Below, in pieces: positions 42,361-50,343 of a stretch of DNA of 64,000 bases. The position numbers and the translations under genes are program-made. Origin of the DNA: CAVQFO01 sp963711725 (lineage in GTDB: Bacteria; Pseudomonadota; Gammaproteobacteria; Nitrococcales; Aquisalimonadaceae); NCBI GenBank assembly GCA_963711725.1, contig CAVQFO010000022.1:62001-126000 (forward strand). Reading direction: 5' to 3'. The notes below the pieces were generated by a model. The model was not told the origin of the DNA and did not search any database. It saw nothing but the letters and a program-made list of their open reading frames with translations. Position 1 is the stretch's first letter, and each line of letters begins with the position of its first letter.

Positions 42361-43317
42361 ATGAAATCGGTGTTCCTGGATCTCGACACCCTGAGTCCCG
42401 GTGACCTGGACCTGGGAGGTCTCGACCGGGTGATGCCGGGATTGGATCGCTTTGCCCGCACGCAGCCGGAACAACTCCATGAGCGCACGGACGGCGCGGA
42501 GGTGGTGATCGTCAACAAGGTCGTGATGGACGCCGGGGCGATCGAGGGGGCGGGCGCGCTGAAGCTGATCGCCATTGCGGCCACCGGGACCAACAATGTC
42601 GATCTCGAGGCGGCACGCCGGGCCGGCGTTACGGTGGTGAATTGCCGCAACTACGGCACCGACTCCGTAGCGCAGCACGCCCTGACGCTGATCCTGGCGC
42701 TGACCACCCGGCTGCGGGAGTATCAGGCTGCGGTTCGCGAGGGCGCCTGGCAGCGGAGCCCGGATTTCTGCCTCATGGACTATCCGGTCCGCGAGCTGGC
42801 CGGCAAGACCCTGGGCATAGTCGGCTACGGCACGCTGGGCCGCCGTGTGGCGGAATTGGGCCGCGCGTTGGGGATGGAGGTGCTGGTTGCGGAGCGTCCA
42901 GGGTGCCGCGAGGCCCGTGACGGCCGGGTGCTGTTCGAGGAATTGCTGGGTCGTGTGGATGTGCTCAGCCTTCACTGCCCTTTGACGGACGAGACCCGCG
43001 GCCTGGTCGATGCCGGCGCGCTGGCGCGCATGAAGGCGGATGCCCTGGTGATCAATACGGCCCGCGGCGGGATCGTCGACGAGGAGGCCCTGGCCGCCGC
43101 GCTGAAGGCGGGGACCCTGGGCGGCGCCGGTGTGGACGTGTTGACCAAGGAGCCTCCACGCGGCGGCAACCCACTGCTCTCGGCGGATATCCCCAACCTG
43201 ATCGTCACGCCCCACTCGGCGTGGGTGGCGCGCGAGGCGCGGCAGCGCGTCGTGGATCAGGTGGCGGAGAACGTCGAGGCGTTCCTTCGCGGCGAGAAAC
43301 TGCGGGTGGTGGTGTAG
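42361..43317 (+). CDS. D-2-hydroxyacid dehydrogenase, hydroxypyruvate/glycerate type
   Basis: A 318-residue NAD(P)-dependent dehydrogenase. The Rossmann motif is LGIVGYGTLGRRVAELGRAL. The catalytic arginine is in INTARGGIVDE, the glutamate in TKEPP and the histidine in VTPHSAW. The early segment AATGTNNVDLEAARRAGVTV is close to glycerate (hydroxypyruvate) dehydrogenases such as HprA, but substrate choice in this family is hard to infer. The ribosome site AAGGAGAAC and the ATG at 42361 are clear. It stands alone between a DnaA-box region and a palindrome. Confidence 0.88.
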   Translation: MKSVFLDLDTLSPGDLDLGGLDRVMPGLDRFARTQPEQLHERTDGAEVVIVNKVVMDAGAIEGAGALKLIAIAATGTNNVDLEAARRAGVTVVNCRNYGTDSVAQHALTLILALTTRLREYQAAVREGAWQRSPDFCLMDYPVRELAGKTLGIVGYGTLGRRVAELGRALGMEVLVAERPGCREARDGRVLFEELLGRVDVLSLHCPLTDETRGLVDAGALARMKADALVINTARGGIVDEEALAAALKAGTLGGAGVDVLTKEPPRGGNPLLSADIPNLIVTPHSAWVAREARQRVVDQVAENVEAFLRGEKLRVVV

Positions 43318-43388
43318 CAACGCAGGCCGGATGAGCGCAGCGTAATAAGGCAATGACGTTTGTTCATGATTGATTTGGGGTCATTTTT

Positions 43389-43470
43389 CACCACAGAGGC
43401 ACAGAAGAGTTCACAGCGAAAGGCAAGAGAGAGTGTCTTATGTCCCTGTGAACTCTGTGCCTCTGTGGTG
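43389..43470. repeat. Imperfect palindromic repeat
   Basis: CACCACAGAGGCACAG... (43389-43416) pairs with ...CTGTGCCTCTGTGGTG (43446-43470) apart from a 3-base bulge. The same word family (CCACCACGGAGACACGG) occurs at 56362-56472. It lies in the 246-bp gap between convergent genes. Confidence 0.75.
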
Positions 43471-43563
43471 ACGCGTCTTTCCGGTATCGCCGCGGTCGCG
43501 TCGGATGGCGCTGCGCCCATCCGCCCCGCCCTCTGATTTCGCCGTTGCGCGAGAACGTTGCCG

Positions 43564-44338
43564 TCAGCCGGCGATGATTTCCTGGACCAGGCCGTCTTCG
43601 AGCCAGCGTTTCAGGAAACCCACGGCGGCCGCGGGCGCCTGCTCGGGTGGGTGCCACCGGCATAGTCCCTCGCACAGCGCACTGAAGCGCGCGCCGTCGG
43701 CGACGGACTCCAGTGCCCAAACCTCGTCATCGCCCAGGGAGCGCCAGCGGATCTCGAGATCCGCGCGCCAGAGCAGCCAACCGGTGGCGGCCGAGGTGGC
43801 CAGCGGAGCTTGTGTCTCCTCGGTCAGGGCCTGCCACAGCGGCGGGATATCCGCGCGCAGGCGCAGGCGGCGATGGGCCGGAATCAGGTGGAAGGTCAGC
43901 CCTGGCCACTGCTCCGGCGGCAGAGTGGCCAGCTCGGCGCCGTCCGTGACGGGGCTGTCCCGGCCATCGAAGACCTCGCTCTGGCTCCATTCGAACCGCG
44001 CCAGATCCGCCAGCAGCCGTTCGTTGGCGTAAGGCGCCGTCTCGCTCAGGAAGCGGGGCAGGTGAGCTCCGAACCAGCGGATGGAAGGGTGCCGCGACGG
44101 ATGCCGGTCCAGGTACGCCAGGCCCATATCCCGGAACGCGTCCGCGCCCAGCCGGGCTCGCAGGCCGGGATAGTCGGTTTCCAGTGCTTCGAGCAGGCGC
44201 AGGCGGTAAGCCGTGCCGTAGATCTGCAACCGACGGCGCGGACTTGCCTTGCGGTCGCCGAGCACATGCGCATCGGCGGCGGGCTCGCCGCGCAGCAGAA
44301 AGGCGCTGATGTCGGACTGTAGCGATTCGGAGACTCAC
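43564..44338 (-). pseudogene. bufC: DUF2063 protein (HvfC/BufC), frameshifted at the third codon
   Basis: The partner protein of the DUF692 enzyme in bufferin-type clusters. The body, about 250 residues, is typical of DUF2063: RRRLQIYGTAYRLRLLEALE, then DYPGLRARLGADAFRDMG and HPSIRWFGAHLPRFL. The expected start is GTG 44338, overlapping the bufB stop by GTGA. The reading GTG AGT CTC-C-GAA TCG has one base too many; removing it joins VSL to ESLQSDISAFLLRGEP, the usual N-terminus. From the literal sequence only a GTG at 44265 gives an open product of 233 residues. Confidence 0.82.
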
Positions 44339-45183
44339 GCCGCTCGTTCCTCGAGAATGGGGTGGGCGACCTCTCGGGCGTGGTCCAGCTCCGCCACCAG
44401 TTCGGCCAGCGGCGGAATGTTGTCGTCGCGCTCGATCATGGTGGAGACGGCGCCGAAGCGGCGCAGGGCGTCCGCGTACAGGGACCAGACCGGGTCGATG
44501 ACCGGATGGTCGTGGGTGTCGATGACCATTGCGCCTTCGCGGCTGTGGCCGGCCAGGTGAATCTGACGGATGCGATCCACGGGCAGGCCCTCCAGGTAGT
44601 CCGTGGGGTCGAATCCGTGGTTCTGGCTGCTGACGTAGATGTTGTTCACGTCCAGCAGGATCAGGCAGTCGGCGGTTTCGGCCACGGCGGCCAGGAATTC
44701 CCATTCCGGCACTGCGGAGTCCGCGTAGGTCATGTAGCTGGAGACATTCTCAAGCAGAATGCGTTGGCCCAGGAAATCCTGTACTCGGGCCACGCGCTCG
44801 GCGACGTGCCGCACGGCCTCGTCGGTATAGGGCAGAGGCAGGAGATCGTGAAGCTGGGTGCCACCGTAGCCCGTCCAGCACAGGTGGTCCGAGATCCAGC
44901 GCGGTTCCACCCGCCGCGCCAGGGTGCGCAGATCGTGCAGGTAATCCATGTTCAGCGGATCGGTGCCCCCGACCGACAGGGACACCCCGTGCATGACCAT
45001 GGGATAGTCGCGGCGAATACGGTCGAGGTAGTAGAGCGGCTTGCCGCCGCCCACCATGTAGTTTTCGCTGATGATCTCGAACCAGTCGACCGCCGGCGGC
45101 TGGTTCAGCACGTCCTGATAGTGCTGGGTGCGCAGGCCCAGGCCGAATCCGAGGAAGGGCTTGCTGGTGTCCGTGCTGGTCAT
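44335..45183 (-). CDS. bufB: DUF692 multinuclear iron-dependent oxidative enzyme (HvfB/BufB)
   Basis: A 282-residue TIM-barrel enzyme of the MNIO (DUF692) family, which modifies cysteines of ribosomally made peptides using several iron atoms. GFGLGLRTQHYQDVL starts the barrel. Metal-ligand-type stretches are FEIISENYM, MHGVSLSVGG, SDHLCW, LLENVSSYM, LLDVNNIYV, IHLAGHS and IDTHDHPV. It lies between a cysteine-rich precursor and the DUF2063 partner in one operon, the bufferin arrangement. A GAGAGGCC-type ribosome site precedes the ATG at 45183. Confidence 0.92.
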   Translation of the reverse strand: MTSTDTSKPFLGFGLGLRTQHYQDVLNQPPAVDWFEIISENYMVGGGKPLYYLDRIRRDYPMVMHGVSLSVGGTDPLNMDYLHDLRTLARRVEPRWISDHLCWTGYGGTQLHDLLPLPYTDEAVRHVAERVARVQDFLGQRILLENVSSYMTYADSAVPEWEFLAAVAETADCLILLDVNNIYVSSQNHGFDPTDYLEGLPVDRIRQIHLAGHSREGAMVIDTHDHPVIDPVWSLYADALRRFGAVSTMIERDDNIPPLAELVAELDHAREVAHPILEERAA

Positions 45184-45238
45184 GGCCTCTCCTGAACAAG
45201 AATGCGGGCGCCCGGTCCGGGCGCCCGACGAAACGCGG

Positions 45239-45493
45239 CTACTTGACGGTGCCGCCTAGCTGGTCGCAGGTCGCCTTGGACTGGACGCTCACGAAGCCCT
45301 GGCCCTTGCAGGAGTTCATGCCTTTGCACTCGCTGTTGGCGGTCTTGCAGGAGCTGTGGCCCTTGCAGGCGTTGACGCCGTAACACTTGACGTCGCTGGT
45401 CCCTGAGGTGCCGGCGGCGGCAGGGCCGACGGCGCCGAACAGGCTGGCCGCTGCGAGGGCCAGTGCGATACCGGTGGTCTTTCCCTTGGTCAT
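45239..45493 (-). CDS. bufA: DUF2282-type bufferin precursor peptide (BufA/HvfA)
   Basis: An 84-residue secreted precursor. The signal peptide (residues 1-27, GIALALAAASLFGAVGPAAA) is followed by a cysteine-rich core with Cys37, 43, 49, 56, 62 and 76. Repeating CYGVNACKG and CKGMNSCKGQG units are typical of DUF2282 bufferins, in which thiols are converted to heterocycles that bind copper. AAGGGG lies upstream of the ATG at 45493. It is the first gene of a bufA-bufB-bufC operon. A DoxX-type fourth gene and a sigma factor are not adjacent. Confidence 0.88.
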   Translation of the reverse strand: MTKGKTTGIALALAAASLFGAVGPAAAGTSGTSDVKCYGVNACKGHSSCKTANSECKGMNSCKGQGFVSVQSKATCDQLGGTVK

Positions 45494-45801
45494 TCCTGAA
45501 TCCCCTTTCAAAGAAGTTAGAATTTGCGGAAGGAAGGTTCGGGAGGTGCCGACTGAAGTTCACGTTCCCGTCGCCGCCGTCATGGGGCCGGCAAGTGACG
45601 CCGGCGGGTCCATAACAGGCGGAAGCGCGGTCGTGCAAAATATGCCGGCTCCTCCTTAGCCACCCTTCGAGAGAAAGCGTAGGATCGTGAGCCTTCGGCC
45701 GAAATACGCGGTATTACGTAGCGTGGTTCGGTAAACGCGTAAGCGGGGATTGAGTTGGGCGTGGCTGCTCCGCCCCGCGCGCCGAGCTGCAAGGAGGATC
45801 T
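45494..45801. other. 308-bp divergent intergenic region upstream of the bufferin operon
   Basis: No gene is supported. It must hold promoters for bufA (minus) and the dehydrogenase gene (plus). GAAATACGCGGTATTACGTA near 45700 contains a small inverted repeat, and GGTAAACGCGTAAG follows. No standard -35/-10 pair is convincing, so an ECF-type promoter is possible but was not identified. Confidence 0.5.
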
Positions 45802-46560
45802 ATGAGCGATTGGGCAATTGTGACGGGAGGCGGCAGCGGTCTGGGCCGCGCCCTGGTTCATGCCCTGGCGCGTGAAGGCGTTACCGTGATGGCGGTGGGC
45901 CGGCGGCAGGGGAAACTGGATGAGACCCGGGCGGTCGACCCGGACCGGATTCACGCCCTCAGCGCCGATGTGTCGACGGCGGAAGGACGCGAGGCGGTTC
46001 GCTCGGCACTGCCCGGGGACGCGCGTTTACGCTACCTGGTGCACAATGCCGGCGTGCTTCAGCCCGTGGGCCCGCTGGCCGACGTGGCGTTGCAGGATTG
46101 GCGCCATGCCATGGCCGTCAACGTGGAAGCGCCGCTGTTTCTGACCCAGGCCCTGCTGGAGCGCCTGGCCGGTGGCCGTGTCCTGCACATCTCCTCCGGC
46201 GCCGCACACCATGGGTACGCGGGCTGGGGCGCCTACTGCTCGTCGAAGGCCGCGTTGTTCATGATCTATCAGATCCTCCGCGAGGAACTTCGGGGCCGGC
46301 GGGTGCTCGTGGGCAGCCTCCGCCCCGGAGTGGTGGACACGCCCATGCAGGAGCTGATCCGGGAACAGTCCGAGGACAGCTTCCCCGCCGTCAAGCGATT
46401 CCAGGAGCTCAAGGAAAGCGGTCAGCTGCAATCGCCCTCGGAGGTCGCCGACTTCATCCGCTGGGTGCTGATGGAAAGTGCGGAAAGGGAATTCGACGCC
46501 GAGGAATGGGATACCGGAAACGAGCGCCATCGGCGGTTGTGGAGGCCGGAACCGGACTGA
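45802..46560 (+). CDS. Short-chain dehydrogenase/reductase
   Basis: A 252-residue classical SDR. The cofactor motif is IVTGGGSGLGRALVHALA, the NAG motif is LVHNAGVLQP, and the catalytic residues are serine in LHISSGAAHHG and YCSSK (Tyr-x3-Lys). It resembles sepiapterin-reductase-like or benzil-reductase-like SDRs, but the substrate cannot be assigned. A strong AAGGAGG ribosome site precedes the ATG at 45802. It is divergent from the bufferin operon and may have no functional link to it. Confidence 0.88.
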   Translation: MSDWAIVTGGGSGLGRALVHALAREGVTVMAVGRRQGKLDETRAVDPDRIHALSADVSTAEGREAVRSALPGDARLRYLVHNAGVLQPVGPLADVALQDWRHAMAVNVEAPLFLTQALLERLAGGRVLHISSGAAHHGYAGWGAYCSSKAALFMIYQILREELRGRRVLVGSLRPGVVDTPMQELIREQSEDSFPAVKRFQELKESGQLQSPSEVADFIRWVLMESAEREFDAEEWDTGNERHRRLWRPEPD

Positions 46561-46648
46561 AGCTCCGGGACCGCGGCGATACGCCCTGAACCGTTCGCAA
46601 GAACCGAGAGGCGCCCCCGGCGCCTCCACCGACAAGGAAACAAATACG

Positions 46649-47089
46649 ATGACTTGGACCGTGTACCTCTCCGGCGAAATCCATACCGACTGGCGCGAGC
46701 AGATCGCGCGCCGCTGCGCCGACTTGGACCTGCCCGTGGAATTCACCGCCCCGGTGACCGATCATGCCGCCAGCGATGCCGCCGGCGACATGCTGGAACC
46801 CCAGGGCGACGGATTCTGGCGCGATCACAAGTCCGCCAAGGTCAACGGCATCCGCACCCGGACCCTGATCGAAATGGCGGATCTGGTAGTGGTCCGCTTC
46901 GGCGACAAATACAAACAGTGGAACGCCGCATTCGACGCCGGCTATTGTGCCGCGCTGGCCAAGCCCTATATCACCCTCCACGATGAAGCCCTCGTCCATC
47001 CCCTGAAAGAGGTGGACGCCGCGGCCATGGCCTGGGCCCAGTCCCCGGAGCAGGTGGCGGAGATCCTGCGCTACGTCACCGCCGCCTAG
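46649..47089 (+). CDS. YtoQ family protein
   Basis: A 146-residue protein with the YtoQ layout: VYLSGEIHTDWREQI at the N-terminus, FTAPVTDHAASD, RTRTLIEMADLVVVRFGDKY, QWNAAFDAGYCAALAKPYIT and HPLKEVDAAA. The fold is related to nucleoside 2-deoxyribosyltransferases, but activity is not established. AAGGA lies upstream of the ATG at 46649. It converges on a small zinc-ribbon gene with a 2-base gap. Confidence 0.85.
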   Translation: MTWTVYLSGEIHTDWREQIARRCADLDLPVEFTAPVTDHAASDAAGDMLEPQGDGFWRDHKSAKVNGIRTRTLIEMADLVVVRFGDKYKQWNAAFDAGYCAALAKPYITLHDEALVHPLKEVDAAAMAWAQSPEQVAEILRYVTAA

Positions 47090-47091
47090 CC

Positions 47092-47274
47092 TCAGGCTCC
47101 GCCGATGCCCTCGACGATGTAGCCCGAGCCGCCGCAGTTGGGGCATGTCCGGCCGTCCGCGCGGCCGCTGCCCGCGCAATCGGGGCAGGCGTCCTCGCCG
47201 GTGCCGGGTGTGCCAGGCTCCGCCTCGTCACCGGGGTTCATGGGGCCGGGGCGGTCGGTGTCGGTCTGGTTCAT
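47092..47274 (-). CDS. Small DnaJ-type zinc-finger protein
   Basis: A 60-residue protein whose second half has two CxxCxGSG repeats (CPDCAGSG and CPNCGGSGYI), as in the DnaJ central zinc finger; it should bind one zinc. The first half is Pro, Glu and Asp rich and probably disordered. The ATG at 47274 has GAGGAGG six bases upstream, so it is preferred to an ATG 48 bases earlier. No J domain is present. The function is unknown. Confidence 0.75.
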   Translation of the reverse strand: MNQTDTDRPGPMNPGDEAEPGTPGTGEDACPDCAGSGRADGRTCPNCGGSGYIVEGIGGA

Positions 47275-47381
47275 GGCTGCCTCCTCGCTGATTGCCGCTT
47301 GCTCGGCACTCGACAGGGGCATGTGGGGGTAGCTGCCGGCGCCGACAAGTCGGGCACAGCCGTCAAAATTGGGGAGATTCC

Positions 47382-48296
47382 ATGTCTGAGATCTATCGAC
47401 CGAAACGGATGCCGGTTTCAGAGCGCATCACACTGCGTGGGCTGCGCCATCACGTAACCCGCTGGGGAGAACCGGGAGAAGGCGGGCCGTTATGGGTCAT
47501 GCTCCACGGCTGGATGGACGCCGGCGGCACGTTCCAGTTCCTGGTGGACGAACTGGGCGGAGACAACGTGGTGATCGCTCCCGATTGGCGGGGGTTCGGC
47601 GATACGGAATGGAGCCGGGAGTCGTATTACTTTCCGGACTACCTGGCGGACCTGGACGCGCTGCTGGACCACTACGCCGGCGACCGGCCGGTGATTCTGC
47701 TGGGCCACAGCCTGGGCGGCAACGTGGCCTGCCTTTACGGTGGCGCCCGGCCCGGACGCCTCAGCCACCTGATCAGCCTCGAAGGATTCGGGCTGCGTCC
47801 CGGCGATTCCGGGGATGCGCCAGGGCGTTACCGCGAGTGGTTGGACGAACAGAGGGAAGCGCCCCGCTTCCGGCCCTATGCCGACTTCGACGAGCTGGCG
47901 GCCATGTTGCGCAAGCGCAATCCCCGTCTGGCGGCGGACAAGGCCGCCTTCATCGCTCACCAATGGGCGCGGACCGGTGAGGACGGCGGCGTGGAGCTGC
48001 GCGGCGACCCGGCGCACAAGCGGGTGAACCCGGTGCTCTACCGGCTTTCCGAGGCCAAGGCTTGCTGGCGCGAAGTCACCGCGCCCACGCTATGGCTAGC
48101 CGGCGAGCATACCGGGGTGCGCCACCTGTTCGGCGACGATGAGGATTTCCGTGACCGCCGGGCCTGTTTTCGTGACATGACTTACCGGGAGCTGCCCGAG
48201 GCGGGTCACATGATGCATCACGAAATCCCGGGGGCGGTGGCGCGGGAGATCGAGGAGTTCCTGGACCGCGCGGGCACGCACGCCGAGCCGGAGTGA
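47382..48296 (+). CDS. Alpha/beta hydrolase
   Basis: A 304-residue alpha/beta hydrolase. The oxyanion loop is MLHGWMDAGGTFQFLVD, the nucleophile elbow is LLGHSLGGNVACLYGG, and the C-terminal LPEAGHMMHHE supplies the catalytic histidine; an acid lies in WLAGEHTGVRH. An 80-residue cap (about 160-230) is charged. The substrate cannot be inferred. GGGGAG precedes the ATG at 47382. Its stop is 2 bases from that of the convergent STAS-like gene. Confidence 0.88.
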   Translation: MSEIYRPKRMPVSERITLRGLRHHVTRWGEPGEGGPLWVMLHGWMDAGGTFQFLVDELGGDNVVIAPDWRGFGDTEWSRESYYFPDYLADLDALLDHYAGDRPVILLGHSLGGNVACLYGGARPGRLSHLISLEGFGLRPGDSGDAPGRYREWLDEQREAPRFRPYADFDELAAMLRKRNPRLAADKAAFIAHQWARTGEDGGVELRGDPAHKRVNPVLYRLSEAKACWREVTAPTLWLAGEHTGVRHLFGDDEDFRDRRACFRDMTYRELPEAGHMMHHEIPGAVAREIEEFLDRAGTHAEPE

Positions 48297-48298
48297 AG

Positions 48299-48688
48299 CT
48301 ATTCGGCGGAAGGCAGATGACGGCGCAGCCAACGGCGCGCCTCCTGTTCGTCGCCGAAGAGCTTCACGGGATATGGAGGCTTGTAGTAGCTCAGGAACAG
48401 GTTGCCCAGGTGACGGGCGAGCAGGCTGTGAACGATCAGCGCCATGGCGGAGGTCACCTCGGCGATTTCGGCATCCGAGCAGTACCCCATGGCGTCTTCC
48501 TCCACGGAAACCAGGTCGGTGCCGCTGACCAGAACGGGACGCGGCGTCCCTGACAGGGCGCGGTGCGCCCGGTTGGCGAGCTGCATGCCCGCCACCGTGA
48601 TCCGGGCTCGTTCCCCGAAATCCACCCGTAGAATGCCGTCGCTGAGCAACTCGACGCGGGGGCCGCTGTCCTGAGCGTCTTTGTCCAT
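48299..48688 (-). CDS. STAS/SpoIIAA-like small domain protein
   Basis: A 129-residue single-domain protein. The pattern GILRVDFGERARITVAGMQL, VLVSGTDLVSVEEDAMGY, AMALIVHSLLARHLGNLFLS and PVKLFGDEQEARRWLRRHL matches the short STAS-like proteins that often end with a Phe-x-x-Glu-x-x-Ala-x-x-Trp-Leu segment. Function is unknown; regulatory or lipid-binding roles are typical of the fold. ATG 48688 is chosen, and ATG 48736 (16 residues more, with GGGAAG upstream) is possible. Confidence 0.6.
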   Translation of the reverse strand: MDKDAQDSGPRVELLSDGILRVDFGERARITVAGMQLANRAHRALSGTPRPVLVSGTDLVSVEEDAMGYCSDAEIAEVTSAMALIVHSLLARHLGNLFLSYYKPPYPVKLFGDEQEARRWLRRHLPSAE

Positions 48689-48883
48689 GCGCTTGCTGTC
48701 GCCGCTGAACCCGTGAATATCACCGTGAGGGGCCATTAACGCGCTTCCCGCCGCGGAGCGTTCACCCGGAAACGTCGTCGAAGCGGTGCGTGGACCCCAA
48801 GCCGCCGCGGGCGCTTTCGCCCGCATTTCCGGCGAATCCACTGATGGAAGTGCGGTCTCCACCGGCTGTATTCCAGCCCGGTT

Positions 48884-49054
48884 TCAGTCCTTGCCGTAGT
48901 TGTTCTTCATGACGGTTTGCCAGTTGCGGTGCTTGGCGATCGCCTCTTCCTTCCAGCGTGCCACTTCCTCGCGGCTGTGTTCCTCGAGCACCTGGGCGTC
49001 GCTGAAGGCGCGAGGGTCTTCCTCGGCAGCCTGCGGTTTCCTCGGGTCGGCCAT
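48884..49054 (-). CDS. Small charged hypothetical protein
   Basis: A 56-residue, highly charged protein without a signal or membrane helix. The first half is Pro, Ala and Glu rich. The second (EEHSREEVARWKEEAIAKHR) is a probable amphipathic helix, ending NWQTVMKNNYGKD. ATG 49054 has AGGA eight bases upstream; an ATG two codons earlier is too close to that site. I do not recognise a family. The clear ribosome site and codon usage support a real gene. Confidence 0.55.
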   Translation of the reverse strand: MADPRKPQAAEEDPRAFSDAQVLEEHSREEVARWKEEAIAKHRNWQTVMKNNYGKD

Positions 49055-49226
49055 GGGCATATCCTCGCTCTTGGTTAGGGTCGCGATTATATCGAGCAGC
49101 GGCCGCTTCGCCCACCGGGGGGGCGTCCCCGGCGGCCGGCATCGGCGTTCGCTCGTGCCGTTGTCGATCTTGACGGCGGAGGCTTGGGTCCAAACAATAG
49201 GCGCCCCGAATCCAATCGATATCGCC

Positions 49227-49460
49227 ATGACCGAAATCTATCACGCTGACCTCGACGTCCGGGGAGTCAACTGCCCGCTGCCGATCCTGAAGACCAAGAA
49301 GCAACTGGTCTCTATGGCAAGCGGCCAGGTGCTGCGAGTCCAGGCCACGGACCCCCATTCGGTAATCGATTTCCAGGTCTTTGCCGAGAAAACCGGCCAT
49401 GAGCTGGTCCAGCATTGGGATGACGAGGGCGTGTATTATTTTCTGCTGCGCAAGGCCTGA
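49227..49460 (+). CDS. TusA-type sulfurtransferase
   Basis: A 77-residue TusA/SirA-fold protein. DLDVRGVNCPLPILKTKKQL contains the CPxP active-site cysteine that carries persulfide, and VIDFQVFAEKTGHELV follows. TusA relatives relay sulfur for tRNA thiolation, molybdenum cofactor synthesis or sulfur oxidation. No other sul/dsr/tus genes are adjacent, so the route is unknown. It converges on the phasin gene and overlaps its end by 25 bases. Confidence 0.88.
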   Translation: MTEIYHADLDVRGVNCPLPILKTKKQLVSMASGQVLRVQATDPHSVIDFQVFAEKTGHELVQHWDDEGVYYFLLRKA

Positions 49461-49798
49461 TTCGGCGCGCCGACGCTTTCCTCCGCCAGCCGGCGAACCT
49501 GGGAGTTGAAGGCCCCGCCAATGTCCGTCAGTGCGCGGGCGTCCGCGGAGAGCTGTTCCGTCATGGCTTCGGCGACCCGGGCCTGATCGTTGATGTAGGC
49601 CTGAAGGCTCTCGTGATCGCCCACGCTCATGGCGGCGCGCAGCCGCTCCAGCCCGATATGGCTGTAGGATTCAATGGCCTCCAGCTGAAGGCTGGCGAGC
49701 TTTTCCAGGTTATCCACCATCGCCTGGTTGAAGCGATGGAATGGGGCCGCCAGCGCCTCGATCTGCGCGCTTGCCGGGCCAGGTGATCTGTTCGGCAT
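49436..49798 (-). CDS. Phasin family protein
   Basis: A 120-residue helical protein matching the phasin family: FHRFNQAMVDNLEKLASLQL, AIESYSHIGLERLRAAMSV, LQAYINDQARVAEAMTEQL and FNSQVRRLAEE. Phasins coat polyhydroxyalkanoate granules. No pha synthesis gene is in this window. ATG 49798 follows CGGAG. A promoter with an overlapping palindrome is visible at 49866-49894, which suggests repression in the absence of polymer. Confidence 0.8.
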   Translation of the reverse strand: MPNRSPGPASAQIEALAAPFHRFNQAMVDNLEKLASLQLEAIESYSHIGLERLRAAMSVGDHESLQAYINDQARVAEAMTEQLSADARALTDIGGAFNSQVRRLAEESVGAPNQALRSRK

Positions 49799-49865
49799 GG
49801 GATGCAATCTCCGGGAGTAAGTCCTGCCACAGTCGGTCGTAATGCCGGCTCTTATTGTGCGTCGC

Positions 49866-49894
49866 AATATAGCACGGAGATTGCTGCACCGCAA
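49866..49894 (-). promoter_or_regulatory. Phasin promoter with overlapping palindromic operator
   Basis: On the minus strand TTGCGG (plus 49889-49894) and TATATT (plus 49866-49871) form a -35/-10 pair with a 17-base spacer. A palindrome TTGC-N6-GCAA (49881-49894) covers the -35. This resembles sites of PhaR-type repressors of phasin genes. Confidence 0.5.
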
Positions 49895-49935
49895 CACGGC
49901 GCGAGCGGTCGAAATGGGTCAGCCGACGGGCGGCC

Positions 49936-50319
49936 CTAGTCGTTGAATCCGATGTCCCTGACCAACTGTTCGATGGCGGCCTGGGTTTCGGCCTGGCGGT
50001 CCATCAGATGGAACCCGGTGGCATAGTAGTCCGGGTTGTAGTCGGGGCGGCACCATCGGGCCTCGGCGCGGAACTTCAGGGAGGGATTGCGGGTGAGCTT
50101 GGACTCAACCCGGATCTCCAGGTTGTACTCGCGCTCCACTTCCAGCGGCTCGGAGCTCATGACCATCAGGCCCTCGGTGGTGATATCCCCCATGTGGCCA
50201 AGCTGTTGGCCCGTGTCCCGGTCGAAAACCTTGAGGTAGAAGATGAGGTGGTGACGCGGTTCCTTACGATGGTGAGCCATTGCCGCGGCCTCTTGTTTGT
50301 CGAGGTTAACGGAGGCCAC
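49936..50319 (-). CDS. PilZ domain cyclic-di-GMP-binding protein
   Basis: A 127-residue single PilZ domain. The RxxxR motif is RKEPRHHLIF and the second motif is DITTEGLMV (D-x-T-x-x-G, a usual variant of DxSxxG), so cyclic-di-GMP binding is likely. GTG 50319 is chosen since GAAGGAGG lies 6 bases upstream; ATG 50280 would lose 13 residues. It lies downstream of sohB in the same orientation with a 24-base gap and may share its transcript. Confidence 0.88.
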   Translation of the reverse strand: MASVNLDKQEAAAMAHHRKEPRHHLIFYLKVFDRDTGQQLGHMGDITTEGLMVMSSEPLEVEREYNLEIRVESKLTRNPSLKFRAEARWCRPDYNPDYYATGFHLMDRQAETQAAIEQLVRDIGFND

Positions 50320-50343
50320 TGGCGGGCCTCCTTCAAAAGAACG

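Noticed and set aside
43318..43563. tRNA or structured RNA at the palindrome downstream of the dehydrogenase gene
   Set aside because: The structure is one long imperfect hairpin without cloverleaf or conserved tRNA bases, and related words recur elsewhere.
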